Of a stretch of 19,468 nucleotides of DNA, positions 7,594 through 15,004 are shown piece by piece. Within the stretch, counting starts at the first letter, position 1. Each line of letters opens with the position of its first letter. The notes under the pieces were generated by a model. The model saw only the letters and a program-made list of their open reading frames with translations. It was not told the DNA's origin and searched no databases. The position numbers and the translations under genes were made by a program. This stretch comes from Acetobacteraceae bacterium (GTDB lineage Bacteria; Pseudomonadota; Alphaproteobacteria; Acetobacterales; Acetobacteraceae), in NCBI GenBank assembly GCA_003506895.1, contig DNXO01000136.1, forward strand, positions 38,682 through 58,149, read 5' to 3'.

Positions 7594-7812
7594 TTATTGA
7601 TCTGGAATGGCGTTGGTCTGCCGAGCTCTCGCGAAAGCAGGGCGAGCGGTTGCGCGCTGGTGGTAGCCAAGGACAATGTCGGCGACCGGCACGCCATAGC
7701 GAACCGCCCAGGTAATGCAGGTCGAAAGCAGAACGCCGGCGGCCGTGAAGCACCGGCCTATGATGTAGTGCGGTTTGTCATACAGTGCCCGTTCCACCGT
7801 CCGCACCGGCAT
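7594..7812 (-). CDS. Doubtful small ORF with one hydrophobic segment, 72 residues
   Basis: The frame starts MPVRTVERALYDKP and has a hydrophobic stretch around residues 17-36 (IIGRCFTAAGVLLSTCITWA), then an Arg/Ala-rich tail. It lies 33 bases downstream of the SDR stop on the same strand, behind a hairpin. Third positions are GC-rich in the first part. No good ribosome binding site is visible and I do not recognise the sequence. A small membrane protein or a truncated remnant are both possible. Confidence 0.28.
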   Translation of the reverse strand: MPVRTVERALYDKPHYIIGRCFTAAGVLLSTCITWAVRYGVPVADIVLGYHQRATARPAFARARQTNAIPDQ

Positions 7813-7827
7813 CTGGGAATACGTCGC

Positions 7828-7844
7828 GGCCAGCCTCGCTGGCC
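7828..7844. terminator. Hairpin just after the SDR gene
   Basis: GGCCAGC (7828-7834) pairs perfectly with GCTGGCC (7838-7844) around a CTC loop, two bases beyond the SDR stop codon on the minus strand. It could end or stabilise that transcript. There is no T-tract. Confidence 0.35.
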
Positions 7845-7845
7845 A

Positions 7846-8577
7846 TCACCATGCCTCCGTCCAGGGCCGCAGATCGAGTTCGTGCGTCCATGCATCCCGA
7901 GGTTGTTTGTGCAGAATCCAGTAGTTCTCGGCGATGGAATCCGGGTTGAGGATTCCATCCACGGCCTTTCGGGACTCATAGGTGCCAGGGGCGCGTTGCC
8001 TGGCAAATTCAGTGTCGATCGCGCCATCGACGACGACATGGGCGACATGAATGCCGTCCGGCCCGAGTTCCCGGGCCATGCTTTGTGCCAGGGCGCGCAG
8101 GGCGTGTTTGCCGCCCGCGAAGGCCGCGTAGCCGGTGCCGCCACGCACGCTGGCGGTGGCGCCTGTGAACAGGATCGTGCCGCGCTTGCGGGGAACCATG
8201 ACCCGGGCTGCCTCGCGCCCCGCCAGGAATCCGCCCAGGGCGCACATCTCCCAGACTTTTGTGTAAACCCGGGTTGTCGTTTCCCGGATCGGAAAGCGCA
8301 CATTGCCGCCGACGTTGAACGACATCACCTCGATCGGGCCGATATCGCGCTCGATGGTTTCGAACAACCCGGTCACCTCGTCCTCGCGGCGCGCGTCGCT
8401 GCCGAAAGCGTGGGCCTGGCCGCCTTCTTCCTCAATGCGCCGGACCAGCGGTTCCAACTTGTCGCCGTGGCGGCGGGTGACGCAGGCGATGTAGCCTTCC
8501 CGAGCGAACCGGCGGGCGATGGCGCCGCCGGTTGAGTCTCCAGCCCCGATCACTAGGGCGACTTTGGGTTGCGACAT
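7846..8577 (-). CDS. SDR-family protein with altered active site
   Basis: The 243-residue protein has the short-chain dehydrogenase/reductase fold: nucleotide-binding motif GAGDSTGGAIA (11-21, the TGxxxGxG equivalent), acidic Asp61 for the adenine ring region, and NVGG (88-91) where classical members have NNAG. The catalytic Ser is probably Ser143 (TASVRGG). The YxxxK motif reads Phe153-Ala-Gly-Gly-Lys157, so the proton-donating Tyr is Phe; Tyr150 lies three residues earlier and might substitute. From memory, a subgroup of SDR proteins with FAxxK exists, but its chemistry is not clear to me. GGGAG lies 7 bases before the ATG. The gene is divergent from the glycosyltransferase at 8715. The substrate is unknown. 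Confidence 0.85.
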   Translation of the reverse strand: MSQPKVALVIGAGDSTGGAIARRFAREGYIACVTRRHGDKLEPLVRRIEEEGGQAHAFGSDARREDEVTGLFETIERDIGPIEVMSFNVGGNVRFPIRETTTRVYTKVWEMCALGGFLAGREAARVMVPRKRGTILFTGATASVRGGTGYAAFAGGKHALRALAQSMARELGPDGIHVAHVVVDGAIDTEFARQRAPGTYESRKAVDGILNPDSIAENYWILHKQPRDAWTHELDLRPWTEAW

Positions 8578-8714
8578 GGAGGTGCTCCCGATAGTATTAT
8601 GATGAAAGCGTTGTGGCCTGCCCCCACGATGTCAATCCCGTCCAAACACAAACCTGTGAGACATCGCGGTTCCTGTGCCATACACCCCGGACCTGGGACG
8701 GTGGAGACGGATGA

Positions 8715-9638
8715 ATGCAGCCCTCGCGTTGGGACTGGAACGTGGCGGTGTTCTGCCGGAACGAGCAGGCCTCGATCGGTCGCTGCATCGAAAGCATCGC
8801 GCGGGCCGGGCGTGACAAGCGCACGCTGATCACCCTGATCGTCAACGGCTCCACCGACGCCAGCGCCGCCACCGCACTGGACGCCGCTCGGCGGTGCGGC
8901 GCACATCTCGCCGTTTACACGATCCCGCATGGCGACAAGGCCAACGCCATGAACCGGTTCTATTACGAACTGCGGGAGAGTGCGGACTATTACTTCTTTG
9001 TCGATGCCTACGCCAAAATCAGCCCCACAGCGCTGAGTGAACTGGAAACCTGTCTGGCGACCCGTCCGGACATAACGGCGGCAACGGGCATCGCGGCGAA
9101 CGGACGGACCATGAGCCGTGACTCCGCGCCGACGTTGGCGTGGGGCGGCCATCTACACGGCCAATTGCATGCGTTGCGGCGGGACTTCGTCGAACGGCTG
9201 GTTGGCCGGGGCATCCGCGTGCCGATCGGCCTGTATTACGGTGACGGTTTGGTGGGGTCGATGGCGATGCACGACCTGGATCCGCTGCAGATCGAGTGGA
9301 AGACGCAACGGATCGGCGGCAGTTCGGGAGCGACCTATGAAATCCCGGTGTTATCGCCGTTCCGGGTGGATGACCTGAAGCGCCAGTTTCACCGCAAGGT
9401 CCGCCAGATGCGTGGCCGGCTGGAAAACCTGGCGATCCGGGGCATCGTGTATGACCACGGCTACGAGGGGCTGCCGGAATATGCCGACGACATGATCCTG
9501 GCTTATCTGGCCAGCAACCCGCTGCCGCGCCAGTCGCTGATCGACCGCCCGTTCCAGGCATTGGCGTTGCGCCAGATACGGGCGTCCAGCCGCCCCGATC
9601 CCGAACGGCTGAAGCCTGTCTTGCTGGAGCGGGTGTAG
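8715..9638 (+). CDS. Glycosyltransferase family 2-like protein
   Basis: The 307-residue protein has a GT-A type N-terminal half: VAVFCRNEQASIGRCIESI (10-28), VNGSTDAS (43-50, the counterpart of VDDGSTD), HGDKANAMN (72-80) and FFVDAYAKI (94-102) where most family members have a DxD metal site. Here it reads Asp97-Ala-Tyr-Ala, so metal binding may differ. A GDG (176-178) follows. There are no convincing membrane helices, so it is probably cytosolic. GGAG lies 8 bases before the ATG used. It converges on the DUF169 gene and may add a sugar for the envelope genes to its right; that link is inference. Donor and acceptor are unknown. Confidence 0.75.
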   Translation: MQPSRWDWNVAVFCRNEQASIGRCIESIARAGRDKRTLITLIVNGSTDASAATALDAARRCGAHLAVYTIPHGDKANAMNRFYYELRESADYYFFVDAYAKISPTALSELETCLATRPDITAATGIAANGRTMSRDSAPTLAWGGHLHGQLHALRRDFVERLVGRGIRVPIGLYYGDGLVGSMAMHDLDPLQIEWKTQRIGGSSGATYEIPVLSPFRVDDLKRQFHRKVRQMRGRLENLAIRGIVYDHGYEGLPEYADDMILAYLASNPLPRQSLIDRPFQALALRQIRASSRPDPERLKPVLLERV

Positions 9639-9657
9639 AGCGTGATCCGCGGTGCTG

Positions 9658-9678
9658 GAATCACCCGAGCGGTGACTC
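9658..9678. terminator. Small hairpin between convergent genes
   Basis: GA-A-TCACC (9658-9665) pairs with GGTGA-C-TC (9671-9678) with one mismatch and a 5-base loop. It lies between the ends of the glycosyltransferase and DUF169 genes. It could act in both directions, but no T-tract follows. Confidence 0.25.
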
Positions 9679-9694
9679 ACCCTCTACATAAAAG

Positions 9695-10501
9695 TCAGCT
9701 TTTGCCGGCGTAACTTTTCGCCATGCCCTCGCCCGGTTCCGCCTGGGGGCCAAACGGCATGATCGGGTAGCGCAGGCCGGCTTTCGCCAAACCCTGCAAA
9801 CCGGTCACCGCGCGTTGCAGATCGGCCGGCGGGCAAGCCATCAGCATTTCGTCGTCCGCCACTCCGCCGTAGCGGCGTTCGGCGTAGCACGGGATCGACA
9901 GGCTGACTTTCTTGTTCTTCAGTGCGCTGCCCCAACTATCGGCGCAGGCGCTCTCGCCGGTGATGCTGAAGTCGTAGCGCTGGTAGTTGCGCCATTGCAG
10001 ACCGTTGATGAACAGGATCATCTGCGCGGGGTTGCCGTAGAACAGGCATACGTCCGGCGGGCTGAGCCGGCCGGTTCGCAGCGGCGAGATCGCGAGTCCG
10101 TGGTAGGTTCCGGGTGTCACGCGCGGCATCTGCGCTTGGTGCGCGGCGGAGGCGGTACGGTTCTCGAACCAGACGCCCTCCATCTTTCGCCCGGATGTAT
10201 AGATGTCGCCGGGTGCGTCCAGTCCGATCACGCTGCTGCAGCTTGAGAACGGCGGCACGTTTTCGGTGGTGATCCCCAGGGTGAAGCCAGCCATGCGTGA
10301 CTGGGTCACCAACTGACAGGTGGAGTAGGTCTTTCCCTTGGCCGGCCGGCGGAGTCCGGGGACAGCCTCCATCTCCGCCACGTCCTCGAACAGCTTCATG
10401 CCGATCGGGAAGGTGCGCAGGCGTAGCAGTTGATTAAGCTGTTCCGCCAGATCGGCGATAATCTTGCCATCCAGGGCAGGCGTGTCGGGCATATCGTTCA
10501 T
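9695..10501 (-). CDS. DUF169 family protein
   Basis: The 268-residue protein belongs to DUF169 (COG2043), recognised from LRLRTFPIGMKLF (26-38), TCQLVTQSRMAGFTLG (61-76) and the C-terminal RYGGVADDEMLMACPP (210-225). It has six Cys (62, 88, 152, 186, 205, 223), several at positions conserved in the family as I know it, which would suit a metal or cofactor site. No signal peptide or membrane helix is seen, so it is probably cytosolic. The biochemical role of the family is not established. A perfect AGGAGG precedes the ATG, the best ribosome binding site in the window. It is last in a run of four minus-strand genes, 66 bases after the sterol-desaturase-type gene, though the strong site suggests high independent translation. 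Confidence 0.85.
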   Translation of the reverse strand: MNDMPDTPALDGKIIADLAEQLNQLLRLRTFPIGMKLFEDVAEMEAVPGLRRPAKGKTYSTCQLVTQSRMAGFTLGITTENVPPFSSCSSVIGLDAPGDIYTSGRKMEGVWFENRTASAAHQAQMPRVTPGTYHGLAISPLRTGRLSPPDVCLFYGNPAQMILFINGLQWRNYQRYDFSITGESACADSWGSALKNKKVSLSIPCYAERRYGGVADDEMLMACPPADLQRAVTGLQGLAKAGLRYPIMPFGPQAEPGEGMAKSYAGKS

Positions 10502-10510
10502 GGTGTGGTT

Positions 10511-10516
10511 CCTCCT
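10511..10516 (-). promoter_or_regulatory. Consensus ribosome binding site of the DUF169 gene
   Basis: AGGAGG on the minus strand, nine bases before the ATG, matches the anti-Shine-Dalgarno sequence fully. It fixes the start of the DUF169 gene and suggests efficient translation. Confidence 0.7.
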
Positions 10517-10567
10517 GCCCGCATGCTGGCATGGCCGGAGGCCCCTGTCATCGACGGTAAGTGGGGC

Positions 10568-11515
10568 TTAAACCCCGTGCGGAACGTGTGACCGCCTGAA
10601 CGCCCGGGTAAACCGCCGCAGGCCCGCCATTTGCTGCTGCCCCCATGTTCCGGTCGCCAGCGCCTCTTCGCCCGACGGGTCGCCCGTCGGCACGTAATCC
10701 CGAGAGAAATCCGCTGTGTCAAACAACATGTCCCACCACGGCAGCACCGAACCGTAGTTGCAACTGCGGTCGCCGGCACCCAGCACGCCGTGATGTGCGC
10801 GATGGAACCGGGGCGAGATCAGCAGGCGGTCCCCGAGCCAGCCGAAGGACAGCCGTACGTTGGCGTGGGACAGCGATTCCAGGAACCGCAGCAGCAGCAC
10901 CAGCAGCGGAAACTGCAGCGGCGGCACGCCGATCAGCAGCGCGATCACACCGAACCAGACGAAGGCGATCAGGTCATCCAGCACATGGTTTCGGTCGTCC
11001 GACCAGAACGTCATCTGCCGCTGGGCATGATGCAGCGAGTGCAACGCCCACCACCAGCGGAACTGATGCGCCAGCCAGTGCCGCACATAATCGGCGAAAT
11101 CCAGGATGATCGCATACAGCACGAAGGTCAGCACCTGCTGTCCCAGCAGGGCGGGGAAAAGCCCCTCAAGCGTTGGCGGGACCCAACCCTGATCCGTCAT
11201 CCATCCGGTGACCGAGACCTGTGCTCTGTAGAACAGCACGTAGGTTACGAAGGGCAGAATCCCGACCCGGGAAAGCAGCGTGTAGAGCACATCGACGAGT
11301 ACGGCCTTGCTGTCGGGCCAATGCTCGACCGGGCGCCAATGTTCCAGCGGCAGGCAAACCGCGAAGGTCACGGCGACCTGGGCAGCGCCGTACAGCGCGA
11401 ACAAAGCCCAGCCGTAGGAGACGTCCTCCCAGTTCATCAGTCCGAACTGGTACAGCGCCGGTATCAGCAGGTGCTCCTGCAACCAGCCGGCGGCGAGGTC
11501 GAACGGATCGCCCAT
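10568..11515 (-). CDS. Sterol desaturase / fatty acid hydroxylase family protein
   Basis: The 315-residue integral membrane protein carries the eight-histidine di-iron pattern of the fatty acid hydroxylase superfamily: His146-xxx-His150 (RHWLAH), His159-xx-His162-His163 (HSLHH) and His238-xx-His241-His242 (FHRAHH), with an extra His217 (LSHANVRL). About five hydrophobic segments surround them. Such enzymes use O2 to hydroxylate or desaturate lipids, sterols, carotenoids or hopanoids; the substrate here is not evident. Its ATG overlaps the TGA of the beta-propeller gene by one base (TGATG), which implies translational coupling. A short GGGG-CTTAAA-CCCC inverted repeat spans its stop codon. Confidence 0.88.
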   Translation of the reverse strand: MGDPFDLAAGWLQEHLLIPALYQFGLMNWEDVSYGWALFALYGAAQVAVTFAVCLPLEHWRPVEHWPDSKAVLVDVLYTLLSRVGILPFVTYVLFYRAQVSVTGWMTDQGWVPPTLEGLFPALLGQQVLTFVLYAIILDFADYVRHWLAHQFRWWWALHSLHHAQRQMTFWSDDRNHVLDDLIAFVWFGVIALLIGVPPLQFPLLVLLLRFLESLSHANVRLSFGWLGDRLLISPRFHRAHHGVLGAGDRSCNYGSVLPWWDMLFDTADFSRDYVPTGDPSGEEALATGTWGQQQMAGLRRFTRAFRRSHVPHGV

Positions 11516-12483
11516 CAGCGGCTGGAGACGACCGTGGGCGAGGGGCCCTTCGGGTTCAGGAACAGCCCGTGCGGGGAGCGGCCCACATCGATCGTCTCAA
11601 ACGACCCGGTGGCCGGGTCGAGAACAGCGACTTTCTCCGCCCAGCGGCGAGTGATCCAGATATTGCCGTTCGGTGCGAAATCCATGTCGTCGGGGCCGCC
11701 GGGGATGGCGTAGCTACGGATCGGTTTAAGCGTCGTCGAGTCCAATGACACCGTCGTGCCGCCAGCCCGGTTGTTCACCCAAAGGATTTTCCGGTCGGGC
11801 GACAGGAAGAGGTTATGCGCGCCCTTGCCGGTCTGTACATGTTCGAGAACCTTGCCGGTTTCCGGATCGACGACCGCGAGGTAGTCGGTGCCCATATCGG
11901 CTACCAGGACCTTGCCATTCAGCCACAACACGCCCGCGGGGGTTTTGCCCACGGGAACCGTCCATTTCGGCGTCATCGTCCGTAGATCGAACGCCGCCAG
12001 CTTGTCGCTGTCCTGCAGGCTGACGAACACTGTCGAGGAATCCGGCGCATAAGCCAGATGGCTTGGTGTCGCCACCACGGGGAACCGCTTCACCAGCTTC
12101 ATGCTGGCGGCGTCGTAAACATCCACCTGATTACGGGCCAATCCGTTGACCGTCAGGAACTTGCCGTTTGGGCTGAACGCGAGCTGATATGGATCGGTTA
12201 CCGGCACGCGCTGCTGCACCTCGCCCGTGTTCGGGTCCAGGAACATCATCTGGTTGCCGGCTGTGTCACCCACCAGCAGGCTCCGTCCATCGGGGCTCAG
12301 GATCAGATGATGCGGCTCCCGCAACGTGGGGATGCGCCGGACCTCTTTCTGGGTCGCCATGTCGATCACGCTGATCGATGCGCCTCCGGAATTGATCACG
12401 AAGGCGATGCCGCCCGCCCAGGCCTGGGTGGTGAATCCGGGCGTGGCGAAGCAAAGGGAAAGCAAAAGGAAAAGGCGCCGCAT
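11515..12483 (-). CDS. Secreted YVTN-type beta-propeller protein
   Basis: The 322-residue product starts MRRLFLLLSLCF with a Sec signal peptide, cleavage likely after AWA (residue 23). The mature part is a series of about seven repeats of roughly 42 residues of the YVTN/NHL-like propeller kind, with recurring units such as SPDGRSLLVGD, SPNGKFLTV, APDSSTVFVS, SPDRKILWVNN and APNGNIWI. Such periplasmic propellers mostly bind ligands or proteins; no catalytic motif or haem site is seen. The start could be extended to a TTG at 12528, but that gives an untypical N terminus. It is coupled by overlapping codons to the membrane hydroxylase gene and follows the ligase-like gene by 63 bases, so the three are probably one operon. 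Confidence 0.85.
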   Translation of the reverse strand: MRRLFLLLSLCFATPGFTTQAWAGGIAFVINSGGASISVIDMATQKEVRRIPTLREPHHLILSPDGRSLLVGDTAGNQMMFLDPNTGEVQQRVPVTDPYQLAFSPNGKFLTVNGLARNQVDVYDAASMKLVKRFPVVATPSHLAYAPDSSTVFVSLQDSDKLAAFDLRTMTPKWTVPVGKTPAGVLWLNGKVLVADMGTDYLAVVDPETGKVLEHVQTGKGAHNLFLSPDRKILWVNNRAGGTTVSLDSTTLKPIRSYAIPGGPDDMDFAPNGNIWITRRWAEKVAVLDPATGSFETIDVGRSPHGLFLNPKGPSPTVVSSR

Positions 12484-12546
12484 GGCCAGTGATACTCCGG
12501 CAGGATGGCGCCGTTCCCTACGCCACAAGGCCGGAATCGGGCAAGG

Positions 12547-13878
12547 CTATTCGGGCGCCGTCAACGGATCGCCGCGGGCGAAGACGGCGGTGACGAAAGC
12601 GAAAAACACGCAGGCCGGGGTCGAGATCAGCACATTGTCGGTGATCGCATGAAACCCCAGCGCGACGAACGCCAGCCGCATGATCCGGCGGTCCGAGGCC
12701 GGCAAGCGGCGTGTATGGACAATCGCCCAGCCGGCCATCAAGGCGATGAGCAGGGCCTCGCCAAACACTCCGCCCTCGACTTCGATGCGGAGATATTCGT
12801 TATGCGCGGCCCAGGTGTGCAGCGCCCGGGCGACCCGGCCATCGGAGGGCACGATCGCGTTACCGGCGCCGCTGCCCCAGCCGAACCATAGCGACCGCGC
12901 GGCCGCATCCTCGAAGCTGGGCCACAACAGGTCGCGTCCGCTCAGATTGCCCGTCTCATGCAGGAAGACGTTGAACAAACGGATTTCATCAAGGCTGCCG
13001 GCCAGAAGCAGCAGCGCGGGAAGCAGCGCCAGTGCCGAGAGCACCAGAAGCAGCCGCTGACGGGCGGGGAATACATCGGAGCGGATCGACACCAGGCTGA
13101 TCCCGGTTACCGCCACCGCGTAAGCGAAAGGTGCCCGGGCGCCGGTCAGCGTCAGGACCAGGAAGTTGATCAGCAGCAGAAACAGGTCGCCGCGCTGGCC
13201 CCGGCGGAAAAGCTGGGTCAGGCAGGCATAGATCGCCGGCAGGCAAACCCCGGCCAGAAACGCGGGATGGCCCAGGCCGGCCAAGCGTGCACCGCCGCTA
13301 TCGACGAATAATGGGCGGATGTCCGCGGCCGCAAGCGGCAGGCTGGCCAGAACGGCCACCAACGGGCACCATTTCGTTGTTCGGATGATGGCCTCGGCCC
13401 ATCGCGTTGGCACGCGGCATAAGCAGAAGGCAAAGGGCACGACCGAGCCGATCATCGACCGCAGGCTGTCGGCGGCGGAAAGCCCCGGATACAGCCCATG
13501 CACCAGGCCGGTGGCCAGAATGACGGGAAAGGCCCAGGCCGGGCAGAGCGGATCGGCTTTCGGGCCGAACCGGATCATACACAGCAACGCCAAACCGATT
13601 TCGATCCCCTTCACCGCGGCGATGACTGGTTGATAGGCCTCCGGCCCGAACAGGTCGTGAAAGGCCATCTCCAGCGTCATGCCGGTCGTCAACAGCCACG
13701 TGACGCAGAAGGCGCTTGGAAAGCGAAGCGCTAGAAAACCAATTCCGGCAGCAACCGCCGCCACGAGGCAAATGCCAAACAGTGGCGGCGAAACCAACCC
13801 GCACGCCAACGCCATCGCGAGCAGCAGGCCCGCGCAAATGACCACAGGCGCTTCGGAGCGAACGAGATAGCTTTGCAT
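12547..13878 (-). CDS. O-antigen ligase / polymerase-like membrane protein
   Basis: The 443-residue protein has about ten or more membrane segments and a large periplasmic loop carrying the features of the Wzy_C/WaaL superfamily: TGARAPFAYA (245-254) with the conserved Arg, SGRDLLWPSF (313-322), WFGWGSGAGN (331-340) and HNEYLRIEVEGGVFGE (359-374) with the conserved His. Members transfer a polymeric glycan from an undecaprenyl carrier to lipid A or protein, or polymerise repeat units; sequence alone does not decide which. No other O-antigen genes flank it. The ATG has no good ribosome binding site. It is the first gene of the minus-strand run and could use a promoter in the 167-base gap to its right. 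Confidence 0.85.
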   Translation of the reverse strand: MQSYLVRSEAPVVICAGLLLAMALACGLVSPPLFGICLVAAVAAGIGFLALRFPSAFCVTWLLTTGMTLEMAFHDLFGPEAYQPVIAAVKGIEIGLALLCMIRFGPKADPLCPAWAFPVILATGLVHGLYPGLSAADSLRSMIGSVVPFAFCLCRVPTRWAEAIIRTTKWCPLVAVLASLPLAAADIRPLFVDSGGARLAGLGHPAFLAGVCLPAIYACLTQLFRRGQRGDLFLLLINFLVLTLTGARAPFAYAVAVTGISLVSIRSDVFPARQRLLLVLSALALLPALLLLAGSLDEIRLFNVFLHETGNLSGRDLLWPSFEDAAARSLWFGWGSGAGNAIVPSDGRVARALHTWAAHNEYLRIEVEGGVFGEALLIALMAGWAIVHTRRLPASDRRIMRLAFVALGFHAITDNVLISTPACVFFAFVTAVFARGDPLTAPE

Positions 13879-14009
13879 GCCGGTGTCGGTATGCCGGAAA
13901 TGTATGAAGAAAAGGTTTACGCGGCGCTGTGGGCTGCCAGGGCGGTTGGCGATCGTCCGTTTCTTCCCGCAGCGGGCCTCCAGAAGGCTCTTCGCCGCGC
14001 CCCGGGAAA

Positions 14010-14033
14010 GACCCGCCCGATCGAAGGCGGGTC
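14010..14033 (-). terminator. Intrinsic terminator of the hydrolase gene
   Basis: GACCCGCC (14010-14017) pairs perfectly with GGCGGGTC (14026-14033) around an 8-base loop. On the minus strand the hairpin is followed by TTTCCC and starts 12 bases after the hydrolase stop. A GC-rich stem and a short T run make it a fair Rho-independent terminator. Confidence 0.6.
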
Positions 14034-14045
14034 AGGATCGGACCA

Positions 14046-14819
14046 TCAGCTCAGGAACGGCAGAACCGCTGCCAGGAATCGTTCCGGTGCCTGCAACTGC
14101 GGCACATGGGCCAGTCCTTCCAGGATCGTCAACCGAGCATCCGGCAGCCCGGCGACGACTTCGCGTGACATGGGCAAGGGCGTTGCCTCGTCCTGCTCGC
14201 CCACGACGGCCAGAACTGGGATCCTGACCTCCGCCAATGCGGGCCGGAGATCGAGCGCGGCCAGTGCCTCGCATGCGGCGATGATCACCGCCGGGTCGGA
14301 TTGCAGGAAGATGCGGCGGCGTTCCGCCACGAGGTCTGGGTTGGCGGCATGGAAGTCCGGCGCGAACAGGCGGCGCATCGCGATGTCGGCGATCGCTTCC
14401 AGCCCTTTCGCCGCGGCACCGCGCGCCATGCCGCGAAACGCCTCGCGTCCGGGTTCGGAGAATGCGGCGCCGGCATCGGCCAGCACGAGCCGGTCGGCCA
14501 GACCGGAATGACGGATGACCGCCTGTAGGGCGACGAAACCGCCATAGCCGTTCCCCAGCAGGCGAACAGGCTGACCATTGGAAAATTCCTTGATAGAAAC
14601 GGCAACTTGGTCTGCCACCGCGACCAATCCGCCGGCCACCGTGGCCGACCGCCCAAACCCCGGCAGGGCGGGCAGCATCACCCGGAAGTGCCGCGACAGT
14701 TCGGTGCTGACCAAGCCAAAGCTGGAAGCGTCGGCGAGCAGCGAATGCAACAGCACAACCGGCGGACCGTTACCCAGGATGTCCGCCTCGATCGTGCCGC
14801 CAGCCAACATAGTCGTCAT
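14046..14819 (-). CDS. Alpha/beta-hydrolase-fold protein lacking the nucleophile Ser
   Basis: The 257-residue protein resembles 3-oxoadipate enol-lactonase and related hydrolases: VVLLHSLLADASSF (21-34, oxyanion region), LPGFGRS (52-58), the nucleophile elbow, Asp210 (VVGEQDEATP) and His238 (EGLAHVPQ). The elbow, usually GxSxG, reads Gly89-Asn90-Gly91-Tyr92-Gly93 here: the codon at the nucleophile position is GGC rather than AGC. Asp and His are intact. It may be inactive as an esterase, do cofactor-free chemistry that does not need a Ser, or be a recent mutant. It is divergent from the MFS-hydroxylase operon with 185 bases between, suggesting shared regulation. GAGAG precedes the ATG. Confidence 0.85.
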   Translation of the reverse strand: MTTMLAGGTIEADILGNGPPVVLLHSLLADASSFGLVSTELSRHFRVMLPALPGFGRSATVAGGLVAVADQVAVSIKEFSNGQPVRLLGNGYGGFVALQAVIRHSGLADRLVLADAGAAFSEPGREAFRGMARGAAAKGLEAIADIAMRRLFAPDFHAANPDLVAERRRIFLQSDPAVIIAACEALAALDLRPALAEVRIPVLAVVGEQDEATPLPMSREVVAGLPDARLTILEGLAHVPQLQAPERFLAAVLPFLS

Positions 14820-14865
14820 GTCGTTTTTCTCTCGTCAGAAACTTGTCGAATCAGGATCGATTGGC

Positions 14866-14893
14866 ATTGTACCCCTTGTTCATCGTTTGTCAC
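14866..14893 (-). promoter_or_regulatory. Sigma70-like promoter of the hydrolase gene
   Basis: On the minus strand GTGACA (14888-14893), a 16-base spacer and TACAAT (14866-14871) form a good promoter; each box matches the consensus at 5 of 6 positions. Transcription would start near 14859, about 40 bases before the ATG. No equally good promoter is visible for the divergent operon. Confidence 0.5.
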
Positions 14894-15004
14894 CGCGTGC
14901 CCCGAACCATCTGGTGGATGGACAATCGTGCGGTATCGCGGCATTGCGGATGGAATACAGGCCGTGCCGAATAAGCGGCGATCATCAAGGGGGAGAAAAA
15001 CCAA

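Larger units (their letters stand above)
6746..7845. other. Large region with few or no genes
   Basis: About 1.1 kb between livH and the SDR gene holds no gene that I can assign to a family. It contains the livH leader, two doubtful minus-strand ORFs (7182-7397 and 7594-7812), an AT-rich patch at about 7400-7510, and short plus-strand coding-like fragments, for example a frame ending in LSAKEHPVDQRRI before 7020, that may be remnants of lost genes. No transposase motif or tRNA shape was seen. Confidence 0.5.

Noticed and set aside
7507..8535. Long plus-strand ORF of 342 codons
   Set aside because: It lies largely antisense to the SDR gene, has no domain-like sequence and no start site; long antisense frames are normal in GC-rich DNA.
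10631..11713. Plus-strand ORF of 360 codons
   Set aside because: Antisense to the membrane hydroxylase and propeller genes, rich in His, Gln and Arg with no domain; the minus-strand genes have full family motifs.
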